From Pseudomonas sp. RIT288 (lineage in GTDB: Bacteria > Pseudomonadota > Gammaproteobacteria > Pseudomonadales > Pseudomonadaceae), in the NCBI RefSeq assembly GCF_000631985.1, contig NZ_JFYN01000034.1:62001-126000 (forward strand): DNA of 64,000 nt, read 5' to 3'. The notes under the pieces are model-generated. The model made no database searches and had not been told where the DNA came from. It worked only from the letters and a program-made list of their open reading frames with translations. The translations under genes and the position numbers were made by a program. The number at the start of each line of letters is the position of its first letter. The stretch's first letter is position 1. Positions 36,428-44,499 of the stretch are shown here, in pieces.

Positions 36428-37050
36428 TCGATCTCCGTGGCGAGGGCATTGACCGCGGCGGCGGCCATGGCGCTGCCGCCGAGCCGGCCTTGCATGATCA
36501 CGAACGGTACACCGCGACTGTCAGCCGCCAGCGCCGCTTTCGATTCGGCGGCGCCGACGAAGCCCACCGGGAAGCCGAGGATCAGCGCCGGTTTCGGTGC
36601 GCCGGCGTCGAGCATTTCCAGCAGGTAAAACAGTGCGGTCGGCGCGTTGCCGATCACCACCACACTGCCTTCCAGGTGCGGACGCCACAGTTCCAGCGCC
36701 GCCGCCGAGCGGGTGTTGCCCAACTCGCGGGCCAGATCCGGCACGCTGTCGTCGCGCAAGGTGCAGATCACCTGATTGTTGGCCGGCAGACGGGCACGGG
36801 TCACGCCCTCGGAGACCATCCGCGCATCGCACAGAATCGGCGCACCGGCCGCCAGCGCATCGCGCCCGGCCTTGCCGGCGCCCTCGGAGAATTGCAGACC
36901 GTCGACGGCCTCGACCATGCCGCAGGCGTGGATCACCCGCACCGCGAGTTTTTCCAGATCGGCCGGGATGCGCGCCAGATTGGCCTCGCTGCGAATGATC
37001 GCGAAGGAGTTGCGATAGATCTCCTGACCGTCGCGGATGTAATCAAGCAT
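36424..37050 (-). CDS. cobH: Precorrin-8X methylmutase
   Basis: CobH moves the C11 methyl group to C12 to make hydrogenobyrinate. The 208-residue protein begins MLDYIRDGQEIYRNSFAIIR and includes the catalytic histidine in VRVIHACGMVE, then ILCDARMVSEGV and PTALFYLLEMLDAGAPKPAL with LGFPVGFVGAAESK. The ATG at 37050 lies inside the cobG end (8-base overlap). A longer open frame to 37341 is only the antisense-like extension through cobG. Confidence 0.96.
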   Translation of the reverse strand: MLDYIRDGQEIYRNSFAIIRSEANLARIPADLEKLAVRVIHACGMVEAVDGLQFSEGAGKAGRDALAAGAPILCDARMVSEGVTRARLPANNQVICTLRDDSVPDLARELGNTRSAAALELWRPHLEGSVVVIGNAPTALFYLLEMLDAGAPKPALILGFPVGFVGAAESKAALAADSRGVPFVIMQGRLGGSAMAAAAVNALATEIE

Positions 37051-38341
37051 CAAGGGGGCTCCGTGAGCGGACGTCGAGCAGGATCGCGGCCGCTTCAATA
37101 GTAAGGTGGCGTGCGTGCAGCGTGCCGAAACCCGGCAGCGCTGCATCGCGAAAATAAAGGTCGTAATGACCGGGGCCGACCGCCAGCAATGTCGCCGGTG
37201 TGCGATGCGCCGCCGCGCAAGCGCGCGGGCAACCGGACAGGTGCACGTTCTGCGCCTGTGGCAGCAGCGTCGCCAGCAGCCGGGCGTCGTGTTTGGTATC
37301 GGCCAGGCCTTTGCCGCAGCCACTGGAGCCGGTGCAGGCAATCAGCCGGGACAGCGGCTCGCCGGCGTCGGTCAACCAGTGCAAGTGCGTCAGATTTTGC
37401 AGGACTTGAGCCGCGTCGGCGGGCTTCACGTTCGGCAACAGCAGGCTTTGCCAAGGGGTGAAACGCAGACTGCCGTCACCGTACTCGCGAGCCAGTCGGG
37501 CTGCGCCCCGCAGCATGACCGGATCGAGCCGGCCGAGCGCCGGCACCGCACCGACATACACCCGATCGTCAGCATGTTGCCGGTGAACACCGATGTGCAG
37601 CGCATCCGCCACCGCCGTGCGCTGTCGGGCAATGGCGGCGTTGATCGCCACCCGTTCGCGCAACTGCTCGAGAAACGCCAGCAGCGGCAGCTCATCGAGC
37701 AAATGGCGCATGCGCGTCTGCTCCGGCCTGGCCAGATCAAGGAACAACTCCAGCACCGCGGCCACCAGCGCATGGCCGTTATCCAGTGTCACAACACCGG
37801 CCGCATGATCGGTCGGGCAGCCGGCCAGGCCGAACGCCAACAATATTTCACCGTCATGCTCGAACGCCGACAGCCAAAGATCATGCGGATGTTCAAGCAT
37901 CGCCAACGCCTCACCGCCATCCAGCTGCACGGCGAACTTGGCGCTCAACTGGTGAAAGCGCGGATGCGTCTGCAATGTCGCCAGAATCTGTTCGGCCAAG
38001 GGCCGGGTATCGAACAGCAACTGCCGATCGATCCCGGCACTCGGGCTGAGCATCAGGTTGCGCACATCGTCGCCCGCTGCGGTTTGCGGCCCCAGACCGG
38101 CGGCCAGCAAACTGTCGATCAATGCCGCTGACTGCTCGCCGATGCCGCGAATCTGCAGATTGGCGCGGTTGGTCGCCTCGATGGCGCCACTGGCAAAACG
38201 CTCGGCGGCATCGGCCACCGCGTCGGCCTGATCGGCTGTAATCGAACCGCCATCGAGCTTGATCCGGCAGATGCCGCCGTCCAGCGCCTGGACAATACGC
38301 AGCAACCCCGGACAAGCCGAGGGGCGCAGAGCGGTGGACAT
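37043..38341 (-). CDS. cobG: Precorrin-3B synthase
   Basis: CobG is an oxygen-using iron-sulfur enzyme that hydroxylates precorrin-3A, marking this as the aerobic cobalamin route. The 432-residue protein resembles sulfite/nitrite reductase halves (ATNRANLQIRGI; GDGSLRFTPWQSLLLPNV). It carries the 4Fe-4S cysteines in CTGSSGCGKGLADTK and HLSGCPRACAA. I start it at the ATG at 38341; the open frame continues to 38428 without a good ribosome site. It is the first gene of the minus-strand operon. The 119-base space upstream does not look like a B12 riboswitch. Confidence 0.94.
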   Translation of the reverse strand: MSTALRPSACPGLLRIVQALDGGICRIKLDGGSITADQADAVADAAERFASGAIEATNRANLQIRGIGEQSAALIDSLLAAGLGPQTAAGDDVRNLMLSPSAGIDRQLLFDTRPLAEQILATLQTHPRFHQLSAKFAVQLDGGEALAMLEHPHDLWLSAFEHDGEILLAFGLAGCPTDHAAGVVTLDNGHALVAAVLELFLDLARPEQTRMRHLLDELPLLAFLEQLRERVAINAAIARQRTAVADALHIGVHRQHADDRVYVGAVPALGRLDPVMLRGAARLAREYGDGSLRFTPWQSLLLPNVKPADAAQVLQNLTHLHWLTDAGEPLSRLIACTGSSGCGKGLADTKHDARLLATLLPQAQNVHLSGCPRACAAAHRTPATLLAVGPGHYDLYFRDAALPGFGTLHARHLTIEAAAILLDVRSRSPLDA

Positions 38342-38460
38342 AGAGCGTTCGTTCAAGGGATGACCGGCTGACTGGCAGCGCTGTGGTGGGCGAAAGGTCG
38401 CTATTATGCCTGCTTTGCCCGAGCGCATGAAAATGCCTGCCGGTCGGAAACTGCGGCGTT

Positions 38461-39117
38461 TCAGAGTTCGACCTCCTCAAGGTCGACCACACTCTCGCGA
38501 ATGGCCTGATCTACAACTTCCCGGTTTTCGTCGATGGCGCTGCGTTTGATCACCAGTCTTCTGGCGCGGATGTCCAGTTGCGACATCGGTTGATGGACCT
38601 GCCAGAACAGGTAATTGGTACTCAATACCAACTTGAAAAAGCGGATATGGCTAATCACCACAACCAACTCGCCGCTGGCGTTCTGACTGACCGGAACAAT
38701 GTGCGAGGTGAAGGTTTTGCCACTCAGGGCGGTAAACCTTTGCAGCAGCGCTACATCTTTTTCCAGCGCTGCCAGCCCTGCTTCAACCTGCTCTAACTGA
38801 ACGCGCGCGAGCAACGGTGCGGTCAACCGCCGCCACGCCTCCCGCACACTTCCCGAAAACTCTTTCTGGACCAGCACCACCGGTTTCTCTTCCGGGTTCC
38901 AGCCACATGACCAGAGGCCCCCGGCAAAGTAATCGAACCATTCCGCAGGCTGAAGGCTGCTGTCACAACGGCTGTCGGCAGCGATCTGCGCGAGATAAAT
39001 GCAGTTCCTCACAAATCTGTTGTCGGCCTCTGTACGACCTTGCAACCCGGTGAACAACATATTATTGACGGCAACTGCATTATTCCGACTTGAACCTGCA
39101 CTGGACTTGATATCCAT
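38461..39117 (-). CDS. Hypothetical protein, third paralogue, inside the cob cluster
   Basis: The function is unknown. The 218-residue protein starts at the ATG at 39117, with AGGAG just upstream. It shows NCIYLAQIAADSRCD, then EWFDYFAGGLWSCGWNPEEK, then a helix (SVREAWRRLTAPLLARV) and a C-terminal half with HIRFFKLVLSTNYLFWQV, LDIRARRLVIKRSAID and VVDQAIRESVVDLEEVEL. These line up in the same order with the proteins at 23996-24718 and 24772-25563. It sits between cobG and cobL, which are immediate divergent neighbours in P. aeruginosa as I recall, so it appears inserted into the cobalamin locus. Its upstream spacer (39118-39348) is AT-rich and must also hold the cobL promoter. Confidence 0.72.
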   Translation of the reverse strand: MDIKSSAGSSRNNAVAVNNMLFTGLQGRTEADNRFVRNCIYLAQIAADSRCDSSLQPAEWFDYFAGGLWSCGWNPEEKPVVLVQKEFSGSVREAWRRLTAPLLARVQLEQVEAGLAALEKDVALLQRFTALSGKTFTSHIVPVSQNASGELVVVISHIRFFKLVLSTNYLFWQVHQPMSQLDIRARRLVIKRSAIDENREVVDQAIRESVVDLEEVEL

Positions 39118-39348
39118 ATCATCTCCTGCCAACTTGGCACTGATTAAATTTATAGTTTTATTGCGCCAGACTTATTTAAAAGAGCTGACCTGAACCAAAC
39201 TAACAAAAACAACAGTTGAAAAAATCACTATTGCTAAACATCAAGTTTCCGCGCTGATCTCGACACACCGCGACAACAGACCCGCGTCAGATGCCGGCAG
39301 CCGCGTTATCATGCCGCCCTTGAAGATCTACCTGGATTAAGGAACGGC

Positions 39349-40560
39349 ATGACACCCTGGCTGACGGTTGTGGGAATCGGTGAAGACGGCTTCAAGGGCC
39401 TGGGCAAAAATGCCCGGCGGGCCCTGATGGGCGCCTCGCGGATCATCGGCGGCCAGCGGCAACTGGACTTGCTGCCGGTGTGCATTCGCGGGGAACGCAC
39501 TTTGTGGCCGAGCCCGTTTTCCCTCGCGCCGGTTTTGCAGCAACGTGGCGAAGCGGTGTGCGTGCTGGCCAGTGGTGATCCGATGTTCTACGGCGTCGGT
39601 GCCAGCCTTACGCGGCACGTGCCGAGTGCCGAGATGCTGATCCTGCCGGCGCCATCCTCCTGTTCACTGGCCGCCGCCCGCCTCGGCTGGCCGTTGCAGG
39701 ATGCAGTGACACTGTCGCTGGTTGCGCGACCTTTGGCGGCACTCAATGCGCAGCTGTTCAGCGGGGTGCGCCTGTTGCTGCTGAGCAATGACCGGCAAAG
39801 TCCGGCGGCAGTCGCGGCGCTGCTGCGCGAGCGCGGTTTTGGCGGCAGCCGCCTGACGGTACTTGAGCACTTGGGCGGCGATGCCGAACGGCGCATCGAA
39901 AGTACTGCCAATGACTGGAATGACCCGGCGATTGCCGATCTGAATGTGATCGCCATCGAATGCCTGGCCGATGCGCAGTCACCACGCCTGTCACGCCTTG
40001 CCGGACTGCCCGACTCGGCATTCCAGCATGACGGGCAACTGACCAAACGCGATGTCCGCGCCATCACCCTCGCCCGCCTCGCGCCGGTCCCCGGCGAATT
40101 GCTGTGGGACGTCGGCGGTGGTTGCGGCTCGATCGGCATTGAATGGATGCGCGCGCACCCCAGCTGCCGCGCGATCGCCATCGAGGCGGACGAAGGCCGA
40201 CAGGCCCTGATCGAGCACAACCGCGACGCGTTGGGCGTGCCCGGTCTGCACTTGGTGCGTGGCCGTGCGCCGCAAGCCCTCGCCGGACTCGAGCGACCCG
40301 ACGCGATCTTCATCGGCGGCGGCGTGACCCGAGAAGGTGTGTTCGACACCTGTTGGGAACAACTCAAGCCCGGTGGCCGACTCGTCGCCAACGCCGTGAC
40401 CCTGCAAAGCGAAGTCAGCCTGATGCACTGGCGCGAACGCCACGGCGGCGAACTGACGCGCATCCATGTCGCCCAGGCGCAACCGCTGGGCGAGTTCGAC
40501 ACCTGGCGTCAGGCGCTGCCGATTACCCTGCTGGATCTGGTCAAACCCCTCGATGCGTGA
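39349..40560 (+). CDS. cobL: Bifunctional precorrin-6Y C5,15-methyltransferase/decarboxylase
   Basis: CobL methylates precorrin-6Y at C5 and C15 and decarboxylates it to precorrin-8X. The 403-residue protein joins a CbiE-like half (LTVVGIGEDGFKGLGKNARR; LASGDPMFYGVGASL) to a CbiT-like half (GELLWDVGGGCGSIGIEWMR; PDAIFIGGGVTREGVFD). The ATG follows AAGGA at a good distance. It begins the plus-strand cob unit and overlaps cbiD by 8 bases. Confidence 0.96.
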   Translation: MTPWLTVVGIGEDGFKGLGKNARRALMGASRIIGGQRQLDLLPVCIRGERTLWPSPFSLAPVLQQRGEAVCVLASGDPMFYGVGASLTRHVPSAEMLILPAPSSCSLAAARLGWPLQDAVTLSLVARPLAALNAQLFSGVRLLLLSNDRQSPAAVAALLRERGFGGSRLTVLEHLGGDAERRIESTANDWNDPAIADLNVIAIECLADAQSPRLSRLAGLPDSAFQHDGQLTKRDVRAITLARLAPVPGELLWDVGGGCGSIGIEWMRAHPSCRAIAIEADEGRQALIEHNRDALGVPGLHLVRGRAPQALAGLERPDAIFIGGGVTREGVFDTCWEQLKPGGRLVANAVTLQSEVSLMHWRERHGGELTRIHVAQAQPLGEFDTWRQALPITLLDLVKPLDA

Positions 40561-41650
40561 CGAAACCGCCGAACAACCCGCGCCCCTGCGCAGCGGCCTG
40601 ACCACCGGCAGCTGCGCCACCGCCACCAGCCTCGCCGCCGCCCGCCTGCTGCTTGACGGTACGTCGGCGGATGCGGTGCAGATCGTCCTGCCCAAGGGCA
40701 AACAGGTACAGATGCGCCTGGAGTTCTGCCGGCTGATTGAAGGCGGCGCCGAGGCCGGGACGATCAAGGACGCCGGCGACGACCCCGACGTGACCCACGG
40801 TGCGCTGCTCTATTCGCACGTGCGGCTGCTGGCCGCGCCGGGGATTCGCTTTATCGCCGGCGCAGGTGTCGGCACCGTGACCCGACCAGGGCTGGTGCTC
40901 GGCGTCGGTGAACCGGCGATCAATCCGGTGCCGCGCAAGATGATCAGCGATCACCTGACGCTGCTCGCCGCCGAAAGCGGTTATGGCGGCGGTTTCGAGG
41001 TCACGGTCAACGTCGAGGACGGTGAAGCGCTGGCACTGAAAACCATGAACCCGCGCCTGGGCATTCTTGGCGGGCTGTCGATCCTCGGCACCAGCGGCAT
41101 CGTCCGGCCGTTTTCCTGCGCGGCGTACATCGCCTCGATCCATCAGGGCATCGACGTGGCGAAAACCAACGGCTATCTGCACATCGCCGCGTGCACCGGC
41201 AACGCCAGCGAAGACACCATGCGCCGGGTCTACGACCTGCCGGAAATCGCCTTGATCGAAATGGGCGATTTTGTCGGTGCGGTGCTCAAGCACCTGCGCA
41301 AAGTGCCTGTGGATAAACTCAGCCTGTGTGGCGGCTTCGGCAAGATCAGCAAACTGGCGGCCGGGCACATGGATCTGCACTCGCGGCATTCGAGTATCGA
41401 CCTGCCGCAACTGGCCGAGTGGGCGGCGGCGATTGGCGCCGATCAGACGTTGCAGCAGGGTATTCGTGAAGCCAACACCAGTCAGCAGGCCCTGGCGATG
41501 GCCAGCGCGGCGGGCATTGCCCTCGGCGATGAGGTCTGCCGCCACGCGCTGAATTTCGCCCGCAGCGTGGTGCCGGCGCAGGTGCAGGTCGAGGTGTTTG
41601 CGATTGATCGCCAGGGCGGCATCGTCGGCCATGCCGGAGGTTTTGCATGA
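40553..41650 (+). CDS. cbiD: Cobalt-precorrin-5B C1-methyltransferase
   Basis: CbiD methylates C1 of the corrin precursor. The 365-residue protein has the family start LRSGLTTGSCATATSLAAAR, the VGTVTRPGLVLGVGEPAINP segment, LGILGGLSILGTSGIVRPFS and SLCGGFGKISKLAAGHMDLHS. The ATG at 40553 overlaps the cobL end. CbiD is usual in the pathway that has CbiG, yet it occurs with CobG in pseudomonads, as here. The stop overlaps cobK. Confidence 0.95.
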   Translation: MRDETAEQPAPLRSGLTTGSCATATSLAAARLLLDGTSADAVQIVLPKGKQVQMRLEFCRLIEGGAEAGTIKDAGDDPDVTHGALLYSHVRLLAAPGIRFIAGAGVGTVTRPGLVLGVGEPAINPVPRKMISDHLTLLAAESGYGGGFEVTVNVEDGEALALKTMNPRLGILGGLSILGTSGIVRPFSCAAYIASIHQGIDVAKTNGYLHIAACTGNASEDTMRRVYDLPEIALIEMGDFVGAVLKHLRKVPVDKLSLCGGFGKISKLAAGHMDLHSRHSSIDLPQLAEWAAAIGADQTLQQGIREANTSQQALAMASAAGIALGDEVCRHALNFARSVVPAQVQVEVFAIDRQGGIVGHAGGFA

Positions 41651-42375
41651 AACGCATTCTGTTGCTTGGCGGCGTCACCGAGGCGTTGGTCATCGCCCGT
41701 ACGCTGGGGCCAGAACACATTTACAGCCTGGCCGGCGTGGGCCGGGTGCCGACCGACCTGACCTGCCAGGTGCGCGTCGGCGGCTACGGCGGCGCCGAAG
41801 GTCTGGCGCAATTCATTCGCGCTGAAGGCATCGACCTGCTGTTCGATGCGACCCACCCTTACGCCGCGCAAATCAGCCGCAACGCCGCCATCGCCGCACA
41901 ACTCGCCGGCATCCCCTGCTGGGCCTTGCGCCGTTCCGCTTGGCAGCCGCAGCCGGGCGATGACTGGCGTGAAGTCAGCGACTGGGCCGAACTGATCGAA
42001 GCCCTCAAACCGTTCCATCGCCCGCTGTTCACCCTCGGCCGCGAACCGCTGCAACACCTCGAAGAAATCCCTGCCAACCAGTTCTGGACCCTGCGCGCCC
42101 TCGACGTCTACCCCGGCAACGAACGCTGCGAAATCATCGGCGCCCGTGGGCCGTTTCTGCTTGAGGAAGAACGCGCACTGTTCGAGCGCCGGCAGATCGA
42201 TGTGCTGATCAGCAAGAATAGCGGCAGCACCGCGACCGAGCCGAAACTGGAAGTGGCGCGGGAGTTGCGCGTGCCGGTGATGGTGTTGAAGCGACCGGTG
42301 TTGCCGAGGGTTGATCGGGAGTTTCTGACGACGTCTGAAGTCCTCGCTGCCCTTGCCGCCGTCACCCGGCTTTAG
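41647..42375 (+). CDS. cobK: Precorrin-6A reductase
   Basis: CobK reduces precorrin-6A (or its cobalt form) with NADPH. The 242-residue protein begins MKRILLLGGVTEALVIAR, and shows LLFDATHPYAAQISRNAA, RRSAWQPQPGDDW, FLLEEERALFERRQIDVLIS and the KNSGSTATEPKLE motif. The start overlaps the cbiD stop (ATGA). It ends the plus-strand cob unit, and a REP element follows. Confidence 0.94.
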   Translation: MKRILLLGGVTEALVIARTLGPEHIYSLAGVGRVPTDLTCQVRVGGYGGAEGLAQFIRAEGIDLLFDATHPYAAQISRNAAIAAQLAGIPCWALRRSAWQPQPGDDWREVSDWAELIEALKPFHRPLFTLGREPLQHLEEIPANQFWTLRALDVYPGNERCEIIGARGPFLLEEERALFERRQIDVLISKNSGSTATEPKLEVARELRVPVMVLKRPVLPRVDREFLTTSEVLAALAAVTRL

Positions 42376-42395
42376 CCAGGCGCAGATCTCGAATA

Positions 42396-42493
42396 CGCCT
42401 TCGCGGGCACGCCCGCTCCCACAGTGGTCGGCGGCGACTGCATAGTCTGTGTATGCCAGAAACCCTGTGGGAGCGGGCTTGCTCGCGAAGGCG
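42396..42493. repeat. REP-type inverted repeat, CGCGAGCAAGCCCGCTCCCACA family
   Basis: CGCCTTCGCGGGCACGCCCG with CTCCCACA on the left is mirrored by TGTGGGAGCGGGCTTGCTCG then CGAAGGCG on the right. The two arms differ at a few positions. It lies 20 bases past cobK in the 313-base gap before the antitoxin gene. Confidence 0.9.
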
Positions 42494-42597
42494 CCGGTAC
42501 TGTAATCCTTTCTCCAGCGCCCTACAGCTAAACCGGACGCTACGTACAACCATTTAAAGAACCACTGACTATCTGCACTAAATGCCCGGTTTTATGC

Positions 42598-42622
42598 TCA
42601 CCGCTTTTGAGCCCAAAAGTGA
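42598..42622 (+). promoter_or_regulatory. Candidate operator upstream of the antitoxin gene
   Basis: TCAC..CTTTTG at 42598-42608 is mirrored by CAAAAG.GTGA-type sequence ending at 42622, an imperfect palindrome of 25 bases. It sits just ahead of the ancestral start of an HTH antitoxin gene, a family that usually represses its own promoter. Confidence 0.4.
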
Positions 42623-42688
42623 ACATTGCGATGACCCGAAAAACTCACCCGTTTCGACGCCGCCGAATACCTCAAGACTCCCGAAGAT

Positions 42689-42922
42689 ATGGCGGCGTAT
42701 CTGGACGCTTGCTTTGATGATGATGAAGGCGATGGCGTACTCATCCGTGCGGCTCTGAATGACATAGCCCGAGCTCAGGGCATGACGCAGGTGGCACGTG
42801 ATGCCGGCCTGGGTCGTGAAAGTCTGTATAAAGCGCTGAGCAGCACTGGTAACCCCGAATTCGCAACTATCATGAAGGTCATGAAGGCTTTGGGTTTGAG
42901 ATTGCATGCCGTCGCGGTTTGA
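42689..42922 (+). CDS. HigA-type antitoxin, start frameshifted, no toxin partner
   Basis: The 77-residue product is an addiction-module antidote protein (COG3636 type) with a Cro-like helix-turn-helix: LIRAALNDIARAQGMTQVARDAGLGRESLYKALS, then NPEFATIMKVMKALGLRL. Family members normally have about 20 more residues at the start. Those residues are present in the DNA in this frame (L-T-R-F-D-A-A-E-Y-L-K-T-P-E-D), but the only matching ATG, at 42631, lies one base out of frame, as if one C had been added to ATGACC. From 42631 the reading ends after 28 codons. Translation in frame can therefore begin only at the ATG at 42689. No RelE/ParE-like toxin gene is next to it. Confidence 0.75.
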   Translation: MAAYLDACFDDDEGDGVLIRAALNDIARAQGMTQVARDAGLGRESLYKALSSTGNPEFATIMKVMKALGLRLHAVAV

Positions 42923-43020
42923 TTGATCTGCGACACCAAACCGCACGACGCCTTTTTACTTATCGGCCCTGATCAGGCTAAATAGCCCGCGCCTGATCGC
43001 CCACCCAACGGATCTGTCCC

Positions 43021-43419
43021 ATGAACCGACACCGGCTCGCATTTGCCTGGATCGCCTGCTTCGCAGTGCTGTTCAACATGCTCGCCATGCCGATGACCGG
43101 GGCGATGGCGCAGGCGGCCAGTTCACCGGCCGAACAATTGCTGTGGAGCAGTTTCTGCACCGGCAGCGGGACGAAGATGGTGGCGATCAACATCGGCACC
43201 ACGGAGCAGAAAGCCCCGTCCAACGACAGCCATTCCAACATGCAGCATTGCTGGTGCTGCTCGGGTTCAGCGCCGCTGGTGGCGTTGCCGGGCCATACGC
43301 CGCAGCTGTATTTCGCCCGCTACGAAAGCAATCGCAGCGTGGCGCCGCCCTCGTTGCAAACACCGACACCGCGCCAGCAATGGCCGAGCCTCAATCCCCG
43401 CGCCTCGCCTCTGGTCTGA
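43021..43419 (+). CDS. DUF2946 family protein
   Basis: The 132-residue protein starts with a membrane or signal segment (AFAWIACFAVLFNMLAMPM). The exported part carries the conserved HCWCCSG cluster (near residues 76-82) and ends in a proline-rich tail. DUF2946 proteins are found beside copper and TonB genes in proteobacteria and their role is unknown; the cysteine/histidine cluster suggests metal binding. It begins a plus-strand run of copper genes. A second DUF2946 protein is encoded two genes downstream. Confidence 0.8.
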   Translation: MNRHRLAFAWIACFAVLFNMLAMPMTGAMAQAASSPAEQLLWSSFCTGSGTKMVAINIGTTEQKAPSNDSHSNMQHCWCCSGSAPLVALPGHTPQLYFARYESNRSVAPPSLQTPTPRQQWPSLNPRASPLV

Positions 43420-43466
43420 TCTGTCTCGCAATTGACCTGCGTTTCACATCGTTCTGGAGAACTGCC

Positions 43467-43946
43467 ATGTTGAACAAACTCTTCGTCATCGCTGCGCTGT
43501 TGCTGCCGGCGTGCTTCGCCCATGCCCACGAATACAAGGCCGGCGAGCTGGAAATCGCTCATCCATGGTCGCAGGAGCTGCCGCCCAACGCGCCAACCGT
43601 CGCCGCTTATTTCGTGATCAGCAATCCCGGCAAGACCGACGACCGCCTGCTCGGCGTCGACTCGCCGATCACCACCCAAGCACAACTGCACGAGCACGTG
43701 ATGCAGGGCGACCTGATGAAAATGCAGCAGGTGCCCGACGTGGTGATTCCTGCCGGCGGCAAGGTGACGTTCGCGCCGATGGCCTATCACGTGATGCTGC
43801 TCAACCCGAAAGACCGCAGCCTGCTTACCGACGGCAAACGCTTCCCGCTGACCCTGCATTTCGAGAAGGCCGGCAACGTCACCGTCGAAGTCGCGGTGCA
43901 GAAGAAACCACCGCAAGACACCAAGGCGCACGATCACGCCCAGTAA
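43467..43946 (+). CDS. Periplasmic copper chaperone PCu(A)C
   Basis: PCu(A)C proteins carry Cu(I) in the periplasm, for example to cytochrome oxidase. The 159-residue protein has a signal peptide (LFVIAALLLPACFAHA, cleavage near residue 20) and a cupredoxin-like fold. The ligands are spread as expected: HEHVMQGDLMKMQQV, then GGKVTFAPMAYHVMLLNP. The C-terminus is histidine-rich (KAHDHAQ). A TGGAGA ribosome site precedes the ATG. The neighbours on both sides are DUF2946 proteins, and a copper TonB receptor follows. Confidence 0.9.
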   Translation: MLNKLFVIAALLLPACFAHAHEYKAGELEIAHPWSQELPPNAPTVAAYFVISNPGKTDDRLLGVDSPITTQAQLHEHVMQGDLMKMQQVPDVVIPAGGKVTFAPMAYHVMLLNPKDRSLLTDGKRFPLTLHFEKAGNVTVEVAVQKKPPQDTKAHDHAQ

Positions 43947-43967
43947 CCGATCCGGCTGACCACCCCC

Positions 43968-44414
43968 GTGCGCCCGCAACGCGCCGGGGCGTCCAGCAAG
44001 CATCGCCAGAGCCAGACTCTGAGCCGCGGTAGCTGGATCGCCCTGTTCGCCATGTTGATGATCTTCATCGGCCCGCTGATTTCTCAGTCGATGCCGATGG
44101 ATCAGCACGCCTCGGCGTCCATGGCGATGCCCATGGACATGGCGATGGACATGCCGGGCATGGATCACGCCGCGCACGGCGCACAACCGGCTGCCGAACA
44201 CTGCCCGCCGCAATCCTCGCACCACGCCCTGTGGGAAAAATGCGGTTATTGCAGCTTGCTGTTCAACTGCCCCGCGCTGACCGGTGGCGGCACTTTTGCC
44301 ACGTTCAGCATCGCCCACGTCAACACCTTCACCCCATCCTCCCCACGTCTGGGCCATGCCCGACAGACCTTCTTCCCCGGCGCCCGCACTCGCGCCCCGC
44401 CCATCACAGCGTAA
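43968..44414 (+). CDS. DUF2946 family protein with Met/His-rich segment
   Basis: The 148-residue protein begins at a GTG (43968), has one hydrophobic segment (SWIALFAMLMIFIGPLI), then a methionine- and histidine-rich stretch (MPMDQHASASMAMPMDMAMD followed by MPGMDHAAH) and a CGYCSLLFNCP cluster. The Met/His stretch is typical of copper-binding exported proteins. The family is DUF2946, function unknown. It lies 21 bases after the copper chaperone and shortly before the copper receptor, so co-transcription is likely. Confidence 0.8.
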   Translation: MRPQRAGASSKHRQSQTLSRGSWIALFAMLMIFIGPLISQSMPMDQHASASMAMPMDMAMDMPGMDHAAHGAQPAAEHCPPQSSHHALWEKCGYCSLLFNCPALTGGGTFATFSIAHVNTFTPSSPRLGHARQTFFPGARTRAPPITA

Positions 44415-44499
44415 ACACCGCACCTTTGATTGCACACGGTTGAGAAGACAGCTTCAGGCTGCCGGCCGTGTCGTTTACGACTGTTTGATGGAAATTGTC

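Noticed and set aside
36424..37341. A 305-residue version of CobH
   Set aside because: The first 97 residues are arginine/alanine-rich and lie inside cobG. Homology to CobH begins at the ATG at 37050.
38342..38460. B12 riboswitch upstream of cobG
   Set aside because: The 119-base spacer has no recognisable B12 box and is too short for the full fold.
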